64,000 nucleotides of DNA from Lolium rigidum (Eukaryota > Streptophyta > Magnoliopsida > Poales > Poaceae): contig NC_061512.1 of the NCBI RefSeq assembly GCF_022539505.1, positions 253,162,510 through 253,226,509 on the forward strand, read 5' to 3'. Shown here piece by piece: positions 12,250-23,470 of the stretch. The stretch's first letter is position 1; each line of letters opens with the position of its first letter. The translations under genes were made by a program, and so were the position numbers. The notes under the pieces are model-generated. The model was not told the DNA's origin. It did no database searches and worked only from the letters and a program-made list of their open reading frames with translations.

Positions 12250-12720
12250 GAAAAACTTGCGCACCTGCACATTTTTTGACATTTTCTATTTATATCTCTT
12301 AAATTATGTAATATTTTGATTTGATTTTTTTCAAGTCACTCAATAATAACAAATAGAATGGGGGGAAATAGTTTGGAATTTTTTTACAATTTCAAATTTC
12401 AAATTATTTAAAAAATCAAAATAAACTCTTGAAAAACATATACTTAATGACAAAAAAATCTGAAATATTATTCCCACATGATAGTTGCTATGTTTAAGTG
12501 ATCTGCAAAATTTCAAGTTTAAATATTGTGTGGTGTGAGAGGTATAAAAATGAGAAGTTTGTTTAAGAGAAAAAAATCTTAGCACGGATCTTGATGCAGT
12601 ATAGACGGTCTAGATACGGGTGCGCACTGAGCGCCTGCTCTGAAAGTCCTCTCTCAATAACTAATAATAAACGGCGTAGCATAATCGAACACAAAAATAG
12701 TAGTAGTGGTGCAAATGGTT
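12250..12720. other. AT-rich stretch, nothing recognised
   Basis: Long A/T runs and short ORFs only. No inverted ends, repeats or protein similarity seen. Confidence 0.5.
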
Positions 12721-12723
12721 TGG

Positions 12724-13080
12724 CTAAGTTACCGAAGCAAAAGACGATGGTGTTAAGCCTACAAGGCTGAAGTATGTTGCCAATTGACAAGAATCTGGTG
12801 GCTTGTCATCACAACCTCCATCTTCTTCGACTATCACTCCTTTCGTCGGTTCAATCACGGATTCATGTTTATCACTTTGAGGAGTAAGTTGAGACCCTTC
12901 CCGAGCCAGCGACGTGTCAGCACAATCTATATTTTCTTCCACGGCCAGTTTCACCAGCTTTTCATTTTCTATTGAGGTGTAAGTTGAGTGCCTCCACGAA
13001 CGGCCGACTTATCACCACAACCTATATCTTCTTTCATTGCCACTTCTTTCATGTGTCCAATTTTACCAAGTCTTTAAGTT
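12724..13080 (-). pseudogene. Degenerate coding relic with internal repeats, family unknown
   Basis: On the minus strand two diverged copies of one short module are visible: EDIGCGDKSAVRGGTQLTPQ (about 12965-13040) and ENIDCADTSLAREGSQLTPQ (about 12870-12930), with a third partial match (LVKL) near 13060-13080. The downstream copy continues open to GGCDDKPPDSCQ and a stop at 12724. Linking sequence contains in-frame stops, so this is a relic. GCDDKPP loosely recalls GCDKPPKT in exon 7 of copy A, but the match is too short to assign homology. Confidence 0.4.
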
Positions 13081-15704
13081 GAGCATATTCCAGAATATCA
13101 CCAATTTTAAATTCTCCTTTGGATGCTAAACACCGGTTTTGATCAGAGCAACTATGAAAGTGAATGGTAGTTTTGAACCAATTCTGGTGGAGTGGTATTC
13201 AGGTCCACCTATAGATTAAGCCCTTCATTCAACTCCACGTAGAACCCAAAGACACTTTTCAAACAAAATCCTGACATCTTACAAGATTGACAATGAGCTT
13301 AATTTATGCATAATATTTTACTTGTTGTATTTGTCGATAGTTACAAGAGTGCTAAGAAACATAATGCTTGGAGCTGCAGCTTTATTTGGTTCTAAAGAAG
13401 TCATAACATTTAAGCTCGATCTTGGACCACGAGTTTTAATTGAAACATCAAGAGTAACTACAATGTGGTAAGATTTCTTGCCACGAGCTATCCTGGAGGA
13501 GCTTTTCTTCCGAGTGTCGTGAGATGTCCGAGTGTTGCATGTTTGTTCTTTGTATTGTTGAAACAATATGACTCCCTGATTCCATAGGAGAACAGAAGGA
13601 CAAACTAGGAATATTAAATGTTTCTTTAGTGCACTACTCATTCCGTTATTCAAATGAATACTAAAATATTATCTTATATCTCAATTAAAAAAGGGCCTAC
13701 ATGAACTTTACAATCTATTTGGACCTCTTTGTAGAATTCATAAACATACCAAATAAAAAAAATTGTGTATTAAAATAACATCCTTATTATAGATGAACCA
13801 AAACACATTAAAGAAATATTACATCGTACTACCCGATGATCTATTTCTAAAGTTAAGGTGTGCCAAATGGTCATTGTATGATTTTACAAATTTTTGCTAA
13901 CAATAAACCCACCAAATACTATAAGATGGAATCACCACTGGTCTTCTTGCAATTAAGTGCAATTAAGCGCATAATGGGTTGCACTTGCATATGTTTATGT
14001 GAAATAATTATCAATGTAAAAATCATATGGCCAACTGAGAGACACCACCTTGTACGATATGTAAGCTGTGGAAAATATACACATCGGATGACAAGCACTT
14101 TGTTCAAGTCTTCACAACAACTTTAAGAAGTAAATCATTTTTTATTTTACCATTGGGCTCCAACAAATGAAAATAACTAATGCCCGACAGAAATAATTGG
14201 AAGGACCATAAAAACAACAAATGTTACCACTAAGTCCCCAACTAACATTCGAACTACTAAATCAAAGAGTACAACTCACAATAAGAAACACAATAATGGC
14301 AAGACTTAACAACGTAAATTCAAGATCGGAAACAAATATTGTGTGAACTACCCCTGGAGAGTTCAACGGAAATCGAGAACAGCATGCCATACCTTCGAAT
14401 ATAGTTATTATTTTGCATAGCTCTGCTTTTGGTCGTCATAGAGGAGACACCAATGACGGGTATGATGGTGATGGCCTGATAATACCAGGTTGATTGGTGG
14501 TAGGTATGATTTCTAGGAATCAGAAAACTAACATGATAATCCATGAGTACAACTCAAAAGAGTAATAGAATAATGAAGATGATAAACACTGGAAATTTGG
14601 ATTTGATTATGTATGACCTTTTTATGTTAATCACATCATTTAGAATTCACTTCTGAATTGGGAACATGACACCCTACCTTGAAATCTTGCTTTGGTTCCT
14701 AGCAACATCTATCATCGAGATCGGTGTGGAGGAGAGGGACCAGTAATGAGAGGTCTCCTATAGATTGACGATGACTATGGTTGCTAATTCCTAGAAATTA
14801 GAAACCTAGCACGACGAGTTCGCGTATCAAAGGGTATGTGTTATATATGCTCTAAGGTACATAGTATGGGGTGAGCAAGAGTATTATTCGGGTATTCATG
14901 GCAGTGGAGGGGGCATGGGAGGATCAACGGAGGAGAAGAAATAAAGCACGGTAAGAGGTGGCGTGCGTGGGTGGGTGGAGGCGGAGAGGTTGAGGGTTAA
15001 CTTGGTGGTGGGCAGTGATTTTTATAGGGAAGATGCCAATGGTAAAGAGTGCCTCCTATTTTTGGATTCCATTTCCTTCTATTTTTACACCATAAAATTA
15101 AATGAAGCAATCTTGTATTAAGAAAAACTTGGAATATACACAACGAAGAATGGTGGAAGGGATTACATGACACACACATCCCCTAATACTATTGGATAGA
15201 AAGCATGTGTTATCATAGCCCGAGCTCTGGTACTTCTTGAACAACCTCTAAGTTGGTGTGTGCAGGAATACACATGTAGGTGACACGCGTGAGGAGATTT
15301 TGGACACCTAATCCAAAAATGTAGGTGTTTTAGGCATGAATATTTCCTGCACGGGTGTCCATACGATTCTATGTGGAAGATTGACAAATTTAATCTAGAA
15401 CAATCCAAGTCCATGTATGACACTTGTCATGGTCAAAAAATTAAGATTTAAAATAGAAAGCCGATGAGAAGGCCCAAGAAGAATCAAACCCATCATTGGA
15501 AAGGGATGAGAAGGCTTGGTCCACCATAGACCATAGTTTTCTCCCCTAGTCCACCATGGACCTTGTAGAGCAACATCGAACTTACTCCCCCCCCCCTCAT
15601 GTCTATCCCCATCAAAGGTAGCTCTAGTATTTTTTCAAGACCCCTAGCCTATAAAAGACCCTCCCATGGGCATGTAACCCTCACTCTCACTTACAATACA
15701 GTTA
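13081..15704. other. Intergenic, no supported gene
   Basis: A 111-residue minus-strand ORF at 13318-13653 has a basic patch (TRKKSSSRIARGKKS) but no family I recognise and no supporting splice structure. The rest has only short ORFs. Simple CA/TG and poly-C (about 15589-15597) tracts occur. Confidence 0.4.
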
Positions 15705-15998
15705 GGCCTTGTTTGGCACTTGTGGGTATTAGTGGGAATAATACTCTAGAGTATTGGGTGAAATCTCTGTCGTCACCCAACCCCCACAAAAATCTATCCC
15801 CAATCCACTAGGTAGGGATAGAGTATTGGGGATTGATAAAAATACACTAAAATTTAGGGGGAAAATGGGGATAAGCGGAGATTAAACTCGCTCATACGAC
15901 TATAGCACCAAACATGCATTTAGAATAAGTGGTGGTTTGAAATTTGGTGGGGATTATTTCCACTAATCCCCACTAAAACTCTAGTGCCAAACAAGGGC
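15705..15998. mobile_element. Tourist-type MITE (PIF/Harbinger)
   Basis: Ends GGCCTTGTTTGGCACT and (inverted) GCCCTTGTTTGGCACT with imperfect pairing for about 45 bp, flanked by TTA on both sides (15702-15704 and 15999-16001). 294 bp, non-coding. Confidence 0.9.
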
Positions 15999-16001
15999 TT
16001 A

Positions 16002-16714
16002 GAGGGGAGAGGCTCTCAAGGGACCCACGAGAAGGGCTTTTGAGGAAGGGTACGATGAGGTGGACCTCTACAAGGCTCGGATCCACCACAAAGGAAGGGG
16101 AGTTTCATGGTATCGCCTTTGGCCTTAAATACTATTTGATACACTTCTCTCACGGCATATCCCAACATAGGATTAATCCTTCCTCCCACGAGGTGGCAAA
16201 ATAAACCTATTAAAAAATCACCACTTGTGTTAACTCACAATTATACGACAATATTTTTCATAAGGTCGTTGTATACGCTGCTAATCATATGGCACATGCT
16301 AGCCGTCGGCTGACTGTTCCGGGACCAAAAATCAGTCGTAGCTGCGCCGTCGGATGGGCCTCATCCGTCCGTAGAATCTCGCAAAGAGGAAAACGTCGTT
16401 CTCCCATGCACGCGTGGACCCGCTGCAGTCTTCCCTCTTGGCAGGAATCTTTGCGGTGAGTGCTTGCGAGTTAGCTGGCGTGACTCCACACTACACATGT
16501 ACAATATCTCATGGCATAGGTACTGATGGCTCAATGCTCACATGGGTGGATCCCACCAATATGCATGCTCTTAAATCCACACCTGACGTACACGGCCATC
16601 ACTTCATTATTAAAAAAACGTTACCGGCGGATGAGTGATCCCTCCCTTGGCTACTAATTGTTAGATGAAGTATGAGACCGCTCCTTTCTTTTTCAGCACG
16701 AATAGCACCCCTAA
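16002..16714. other. Intergenic, nothing recognised
   Basis: Mixed-composition sequence without repeats or credible ORFs. A 74-residue plus ORF at 16414-16638 has no recognisable features. Confidence 0.4.
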
Positions 16715-16885
16715 GGGCTCGTTTGGCTGTTGGGACCAAAATTTCCGGAGAAAATATTCCCGACCGGAAATAGACTGAAACAGGAGCAAAACTCCGGGAT
16801 TATATTCCCGACGTCCGGACTAGGGGAAAAATCTCCCCGGGAAAAGGCCGGGAACCTGCCGGGATTCGAGTAACCAAACAAGCCC
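16715..16885. mobile_element. Tourist-type MITE (PIF/Harbinger), short
   Basis: Ends GGGCTCGTTTGGCTG and (inverted) GGGCTTGTTTGGTTAC, flanked by TAA (16712-16714 and 16886-16888). 171 bp, with internal ccgg-rich complementary arms. Confidence 0.88.
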
Positions 16886-16888
16886 TAA

Positions 16889-17354
16889 GGAGTCCGTGTT
16901 TTGTTCAGGATTTGAACTCAGGATAGGCGGATTAAGCACCTTGAACTCAGTTCTTGCAATCACTCAGTTTTCACCATCACTTCATTATTGCAGCAAGCTT
17001 GCGATTTTGCTGGCACAGAGGTTACAGTGCGATTCAACACACGATGGGAGCAGACACTAAGAAATCAACACAGCAGGTATGTCATATTTATTTCATTTAC
17101 AATAATAGGATTCTACGACATGACACAAGTGCATCACAAATTAGAACTGCAGAAAGAAAGTGATAGTCGAACAAGTCAGTCTCACACATTAGTTTCTTGT
17201 AAGAATGACAGTAAAGAAGACAAACATAAATGAATCTCCTGCAACAAAGTGCTCAAACCTAACTTGCGAGAATTCCAACGCATGTAAACACCACATCATT
17301 TGAGCTCAGAGTTCACGTCGTCTAGTTGAAAACCCAGCCCTGGTCGCAACTCCT
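16889..17354. other. 3' flank of the F-box gene
   Basis: Probable 3' UTR and downstream sequence of the F-box gene. Short plus ORFs here (16954-17163, 16988-17233) overlap one another in different frames and resemble nothing I know. Confidence 0.4.
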
Positions 17355-20300
17355 TCAGACATCAAATAAATCATCATACATGGCAGAATCTGAGCCCGCA
17401 TCATCAAAATCATCCATATCATCAAACTCTGCATCATCATCATCCGTAACCACATCCAACAGATCGTCGTACATATCAACCTCAAAGTCAGATCCATAGT
17501 CACCCCCTGTGCTGGCAATGTAACCTCGGTACTTGAAATCAGTGATGGGATCATGAGGAAGCTTAAGATTGGTGATTCTAGCGCACCTTGATTTCATAGC
17601 ATCATCCATTCGAAGGTTGAAGCACTGGCGTATGTCAAGGGATTGAAGGTGGGGGCAATGGACAAGGATCGCCATCAGTCCATCATTTGTCAGGTTGCTG
17701 CCGATCAACTGAAGGTCTTGGAGACGAGGCATACTGTTAGCAATCCCCAATGCTTGGGTGTCATCATCCATGCCCTCCTCATAGGCTGCAAACCCCCTTT
17801 CAACGATATTCCATCGTTCATTCAGCCTAAAGCATTTCAGTTGTGGGCAGGCTTTGCCAACTGACTCGCACACGTTGCCATACACTGAGCAGAATGTAAG
17901 ATCCAGCTCTTCGAGCTGAGGGAAGCCCTTAATTGCCTCTGCCAACCCTTCATTAGATACATTATCACACAAGATGAGTTGAAGGCTCTTCAGTGCCAAT
18001 GCTCTGACAATAAGAAATACCAAAACATGATTTCTAAGCTCGCAACAAGAAATATCACTTGAATAAGAGCAACTGACTGAAATAACCATGTGAAAGCAAA
18101 CCATTTTGTGTTACATTAGAGATAATCTCCAAAAAAGTCTATAACAGCAGTCAGATGCAAATGAACTTCAACATGCAATTCTAAGGGGAATACCACATGA
18201 CTTGGTACTGTGTCTGAACTCTACATATCACACATCTGGTAAAACCATGAGAAGAGGAAAACAACCATGCTTCTGGCAGAAATCAAACTCGGTATTTCCA
18301 GCAAATTCAAACAATAAGAGCGGTATCACTTTATTTCAATGCATCGAAACATCAACACACAACGAAAAGAACATATCAATTCTGCAGCACTTTTTCTTAC
18401 CAAGTGAACAGATTATCACGAGAATATAAAGTTATGAACAACTTACAGGTTTACTTACAGAGAGGAAACATAATACTACTCCGATCCATATTAGTTGCCA
18501 CTAATATAGATGTATCTAGATATATTTTAGTTCTAAGTACATCCATACTAGTGGCAACTAATATGAATCGGAGGGAGTAGTTGCAATAGACTAACAAAAA
18601 TTAGCTACTGAAGGGTACATATTTATCTATTCACCGCATCGTTACTGATTCATATTTAGTACTACATGATGCAGATTAACACAGGAGGGCGTCAAATGCG
18701 CATCAAGTCAGCCCCTTGCAATTTTTTACGAAGGAAATGTTATAAAGGAGGCCCCAACAGTATAATAAATATGAACCCAAATTCAAATCCATGAGGACTT
18801 GAATCCTGGTGGGCCAATCCAGAATTTAATTATCTTTACAACTGTGTAGGCATATTAAGACATCCATCCTTAAGTACATCAGTTATTTTGGAAAGATTCT
18901 GATGGACTGAAGACACTGGATAATAATGTGACAGTGCCCAAGGTTCCAAGTTTCTGGGTAATCAAAATGCAGGAGATAAATGTGGAAGATGAGAAAGGTA
19001 CTGGAAGATGCATGAACCAGAAATAGTTAACGGAAGATTCACAGAGAAGTCTGCAGCTACGAAAGACATGAATTGGCTGAAATTCCAAGTTCCATCATGC
19101 ATCAATCGAAGATCTGTATGAGTCAATCCTGTGGTGAAACTGCCTACCTTATGGAGATAACAAGCAGACAAGAGCACATATTACAATGACACCACAGCAG
19201 CAAAGAGTCAACCTACACCTTTATTTTGAGGTGTTCCTTTTACACACCAGTTAATACAGAAGGAAGGGCGCATGCAATATGACCCCTATGACTTTATAAA
19301 CTACTCAAGAACTTTTGATAACATATACAGTTAGTTAACAATGCAACTCAGACTGTCAAAGTGATTGTTTTGTTTTATATAATTCAAGGATACGACTTTA
19401 CCTTACAGCGAAGATAAATTTGCTGGAAACAAATCGATTTTTATTTTCAAGGCCCTGTAAAGTAAAGTCTCCATGTTAACACTCACAGATCCTTATATAT
19501 TTGGGACCGGTCCCGATATTCTATCCAAATAGCACACTGATACCCCCAGCTTCATAAATCCTTATCTTGGCTGAGATAATTGTGAACTGGCCGATTCCCT
19601 CAGGGGTGACAAACCTTCACTATGCTACTCTATACACATGTTATGTGTTGCTTCACTGTCTGTCCCAAGCTACCGGCTAGACAGAATTTTGCAAGGAATA
19701 CTGAGTCACACAAAAGTGCAGCACTAGAGATATGCACTACATTCCAAGCATCATACTGCTGAGTCCCGTTTTGCTCCATCCAAGTTTATTAGGTTACTAA
19801 GAAGTTTTTTTGGTACTAAAACTAGATTATCAGAAAAATGGCTCTTCACACATTGCATACTGGTCTGGGGCCGATTCGGTTACTCTCAGGCTGTCAGCAT
19901 GCTATTCGATAGCCAACCCCTAATCTTCCATACGAAATTATACAGTTTAAAAAGTTCTATTATAACAGTTCATTTTCATGGATGAATCCCCATAACCGTC
20001 CATATGCCAGCCCTTCTTGTCGACAAATCAATGGTTCACATCAAAAGGCACTATAAGGTAAAATTTGAGGTTCAAACAGATAGCATGACCAAAGAAAGAA
20101 GTGCAAAATGGTTGTCAAATCTAACCGCAGATAGGTCAATTTTCAAAGCAAGAATAAGCCTACATCGCAAGCTGATTCTGAATTAAGAATACAGAGGTGC
20201 ATTCTAAGTATGATAAAAAAATTCTGCCCTCTCGGTCTACAAAACTGAAATTAACGAAAGTAGCTGCCATCATATGGACGAGATTTGACATGTATTATTA

Positions 20301-20636
20301 GGAAAGCGAAAGCTGTTTTGACCTTTCGGAGATGTAGCGGAGGAGGCCGTCGGTGACGAAGGTGTCGGCCCAGAAGGCTTCCAGGGTGCCCGCGGCGCGG
20401 TCGACGGCGGCGCGCGCCATGGCCTCGGCCTCCTCGGTCTCCAGGAGGTCTCCGTGGTGGGTCATGTCCACGCGGCGCCACAGCGTGGTGTCGTTGTCGA
20501 CGAGCCGGCGCCACGCGCGGCACACGAGCACGGCTCTGGTGAGGAGCTCGGCCACGTCGAGCTTCCCGAGCACTGCCGAGAGCGCATCTGACGGCATCTC
20601 GGCCCAATCGCGGCTCTCCGGCTCTTCCTCCTCCAT
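17355..20636 (-). CDS. F-box/LRR protein, SKIP19/FBL23-like, two exons
   Basis: Exon 1 is 20323-20636 (ATG at 20636), exon 2 is 17355-18003, joined across a 2.3-kb GT-AG intron in phase 2; 963 nt gives 320 residues. Residues about 9-50 (DWAEMPSDALSAVLGKLDVAELL, quoted in part: PSDALSAVLGKL) form an F-box that would bind a SKP1-type adaptor in an SCF ubiquitin ligase. Exon 2 has leucine-rich repeats (LEELDLTFC, LQDLQLIGSNLT, LQSLDIRQCFNL) that would bind the substrate. The last 40 residues are very acidic (DVVTDDDDAEFDDMDDFDD). The domain order and length fit the plant F-box/LRR group that includes Arabidopsis SKIP19 and FBL23. The substrate is unknown. The intron carries a Stowaway MITE. Confidence 0.85.
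18476..18577. mobile_element. Stowaway MITE in the F-box gene intron
   Basis: Ends CTACTCCGATCCATATTAG and (inverted) CTCCCTCCGATTCATATTAG, flanked by TA (18474-18475 and 18578-18579). About 102 bp and nearly perfectly self-complementary, so a hairpin would form in the unspliced transcript. Confidence 0.9.
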
Positions 20637-20800
20637 GGGTGCGGCGATGAGGTAGAGCTAGGGTTTGCCAGAAAGGGGGAGAAGAAGCGGGTGGGGTGGG
20701 GTGGTAGGTGGGCAGGAGATGCAGCACGAACAGTTCGCGCTAGGCGCAGACGGTTCAGGGAAGTGCTGGGCGTCCCCCGGGATTTTGCAGCAAAATATAT
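20637..20800 (-). promoter_or_regulatory. Leader/promoter of the F-box gene with telo-box
   Basis: On the gene strand an AAACCCTA motif (20659-20666) sits about 25 bp upstream of the ATG, as in many plant housekeeping-type promoters. No convincing TATA box was found. Confidence 0.4.
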
Positions 20801-21059
20801 TTTCACCTAAATCTCAGTTTTGCTTCCATAAAAGCACGGATGTAGCGAAATCAACCCGATTGCAGCAAAAAAAAAATGATTCACCCATAAAAGTGATAAA
20901 ACACACATGCCTCATCGGAAAGGGCGACCCTAGCTAGCGAACGAGCGCTGCCTTCGACCAGAGCGATCGTTTTTGTCGTTTCCGAAAACGGATTTCCGGG
21001 CGATTGTGTTGTTTCCATTTCTGGACGCACATGACGCGGAGCAAAATTAAACAGCAGAG

Positions 21060-21136
21060 AAAAGGAGTCGAACCCACGACCTCCTGGCGAGCCCGGGCGG
21101 GGCAAACAGTGGGGACAACCAACTGAGCTATCAGTT
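21060..21136 (-). repeat. tRNA-like / SINE head with intact A and B boxes (left arm)
   Basis: On the minus strand an A box TAGCTCAGTTGG (21119-21130) and B box GGTTCGACTCC (21064-21074) match the Pol III internal promoter. The spacing is about 44 nt and the flanks do not fold into a standard acceptor stem, so this is a tRNA-derived module rather than a tRNA gene. Confidence 0.65.
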
Positions 21137-21269
21137 GTTTGTGTCATCTACATAGACGTACCTCTATTTATACTAAAATTAATCACGGCTGAGATAACAA
21201 AAGAAAACACGGTCTAAACTAAAAAAATCCAGATAGCAAACCATGAAACTAGCATCCATGTTGATATAT

Positions 21270-21995
21270 ATTGACAATTTTTTATTAGCATAAAATTTAT
21301 CAACCCCTTTGCCCGTTATTTATCAACGGTAAATGTGAAAAATTATCGATCCGAAAAAGTAATTTAAATTAGAATATTATGAGGATATTTTTAGCTCACA
21401 ATTTATCAACCACTATGCTTATTATTTACCAACGGTAAAATGTAAAAAGTTATCAATCCAAAAAACTAATTTCATTTAGAATACTTTTGAGGATATGTTT
21501 AGCTCATAATTTATCAACCCCTATGTTTGTTATTTAGCAATGGTAAATGTAAAGAGTTATCAATCCGAAAATCTAAACTCATTTATAATATATTAAAAAA
21601 CATGTTTAACTCTCAAATTTATCAACCCCTCCGCCCGTTATTCATCAACGCTAAAATGTGAAAAGTTATCGACCCGAAAAGTTAATGTAATTTAGAATAT
21701 ATTGGGAATATTTTTGGCTTACAATTTATCAACCGTTATGCCTATTATTTATCAAAGGTAAATGTGAAAACTTATCGACCCGAAAACCTATTTTTATTTA
21801 GAATATTTTTGGGAATATTTTTATCTCATAATTTATCAACCCCTCTATTCGTTATTTAGCAATGGCAAATGTGAAGAGTTATCAACCCGAAAAGTTAATT
21901 TTATTTAAAATATTTTAGAAACATTTTAGCTCACAATTTATCAACCCCTCTGCCCATTATTTATCAACGCTAAAACTGAAAAGTTACCTACCCAA
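21270..21995. repeat. Minisatellite, about 107-bp unit, seven copies
   Basis: The phrase atttatcaacc recurs at about 21294, 21401, 21509, 21617, 21723, 21831 and 21938. Each unit also holds ttatttatcaacggtaaa and gttatcgacccgaaaa. AT-rich and non-coding. The array occupies the centre of the palindromic unit. Confidence 0.85.
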
Positions 21996-22389
21996 AATCT
22001 AATTAAGTTGAAAGTGATATTTATTTGAGTTGCAAGTGGTAGTTCATTTGAGTTGCAAGTAGTTCTCCCACCCGTTATTTTTTCCCTCTTAAAAACCACT
22101 AGCCCAAAAAAGGGAATTAAAAAATAGTCCAAATAACATGGTTTTTATATACAAAAGTAACAACAATATGAAAAAAAAATGATACTGAATTTTTAAAAGG
22201 GAATTGTACAAAGGGAATTGAAAAAAAGCTGCATTGCTAGGTAAAATTTGGAATAAATTTACGGAATCAAAAATACTGATACAAATGAAAAAATCACAAA
22301 AAGAAATTCGCGGAAAAAAAGTTCATATTTTTATGTTTATAACATATACAGTCGATAGTACAAAAACAATCTGTTTCTTTTTCTAACAA

Positions 22390-22470
22390 AAACCATTGGT
22401 TGCTCGCGTGGTTAGGCCAGCAGGCGCGTGACAACCAGGAGGTTGTGGGTTCGAAACTTCAGGGCAGTTA
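22390..22470 (+). repeat. tRNA-like / SINE head (right arm)
   Basis: A-box-like tgctcgcgtggttagg (22401-22416) and B-box GGTTCGAAAC (22448-22457) read rightward, opposite to the left arm. The A box is more degraded than on the left. Confidence 0.55.
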
Positions 22471-22640
22471 TCTTTTTCGGGCGCGGGCGCGGGGCTCTCG
22501 GATCGAATACGACAAAAACTGCATACGCGTGGGTGGGTTTCGCGGTAGAAACTGTTCGCTCCAACGCTCGATCGCTACAAAGGGAATTCGCATCGGAAAC
22601 TCGCTACGGACTCGCCGAAGACATCATAACAAAAAAATAT

Positions 22641-23440
22641 ACTGTTGTAGCAAAAATTGACATCCTCGAAGACATTGTCGGAGTTTTTTTTGATATAGTA
22701 ACAAAACAGATTTCACCGAAGACATCGCCGGAGATATCATAGCAAGTAATTTTTGCTAAACACATAACAATTCTAGAAAATCCGATTTCACCGAAGACTC
22801 TTGCTACTGACCTAGTAGCAATAATTTTATGTTGTAGTAGCAAAAAGGCACATAGATTGTAGCAAAGAAAATTAAATTATGATATTATTAGCAAACCACA
22901 TAAGTTAGTAGCATTACAAAAACACTAATATCGAATGAAAACAAAATCATCTATTTGCAGCAATCCAGCAAGTCAGCAACGCCACTCCCTGGCAACGATT
23001 GAAGGACGAACCCAGGATGGCGACCTAGACGATAGCGCCTCGGTGCCGCTTCGATGAGCTCTCCAGCCGAAACCTGGAAGGCGACCTGGACGATGGCGCA
23101 CCGGTGCCCATTTTCTTCCTCTATCCATGCGTCCTCAGACCTGGGCGGCAGCGGGAGAGGTTCCCGAGGGGCACGTGGGTCTTCTCTCAGAGCTGGAGCC
23201 ACCGGGCTACCTGTGCGACGACGGGATAACTTCCCCGTGCGATTCGTGAGTGGCTCGCGGAGATGGAGCTCCTCGTGATCTCTCTAGCGTAGGAATCGAG
23301 GAGAGCCGCGGGTAGTTGGAACTTAGACCCGGAGATGTGCTAGATGTGGGACGAGACAGGAGGGTTAAAGGAGGCGGCATGAGTGAGAGATGGGGCTCGG
23401 CGGCGGCAGCGCAGGTTTTCCCCTTGAAGAAATCCTCTTT
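22641..23440. other. No gene recognised; repeated gtagcaa words and a 60-bp duplication
   Basis: Many gtagcaa/ttgctac words occur from 22640 to 22960. At 23017-23048 and 23077-23108 two copies of ggcgacctrgacgatrgcgc lie in tandem. No credible coding frame. Confidence 0.4.
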
Positions 23441-23470
23441 CTCCCCGGCAACGGCGCCAGAAAAGTAGCT

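Larger units (their letters stand above)
20830..22640. repeat. Palindromic unit: two diverging tRNA-like arms around a minisatellite
   Basis: The left arm (about 20900-21136, minus) and right arm (about 22390-22620, plus) share, in the same order and opposite orientation, a tRNA-like head, ACGACAAAAAC, an 'ACGCTCG.TCGCTA' motif and a 'CATCGGAAA'-type block. Between them lies a 107-bp tandem repeat. I found no transposase and no clear target duplication. Confidence 0.55.

Noticed and set aside
21060..21136. Functional tRNA gene
   Set aside because: A and B boxes are good, but spacing and missing stems do not allow a normal cloverleaf, and a related inverted copy exists.
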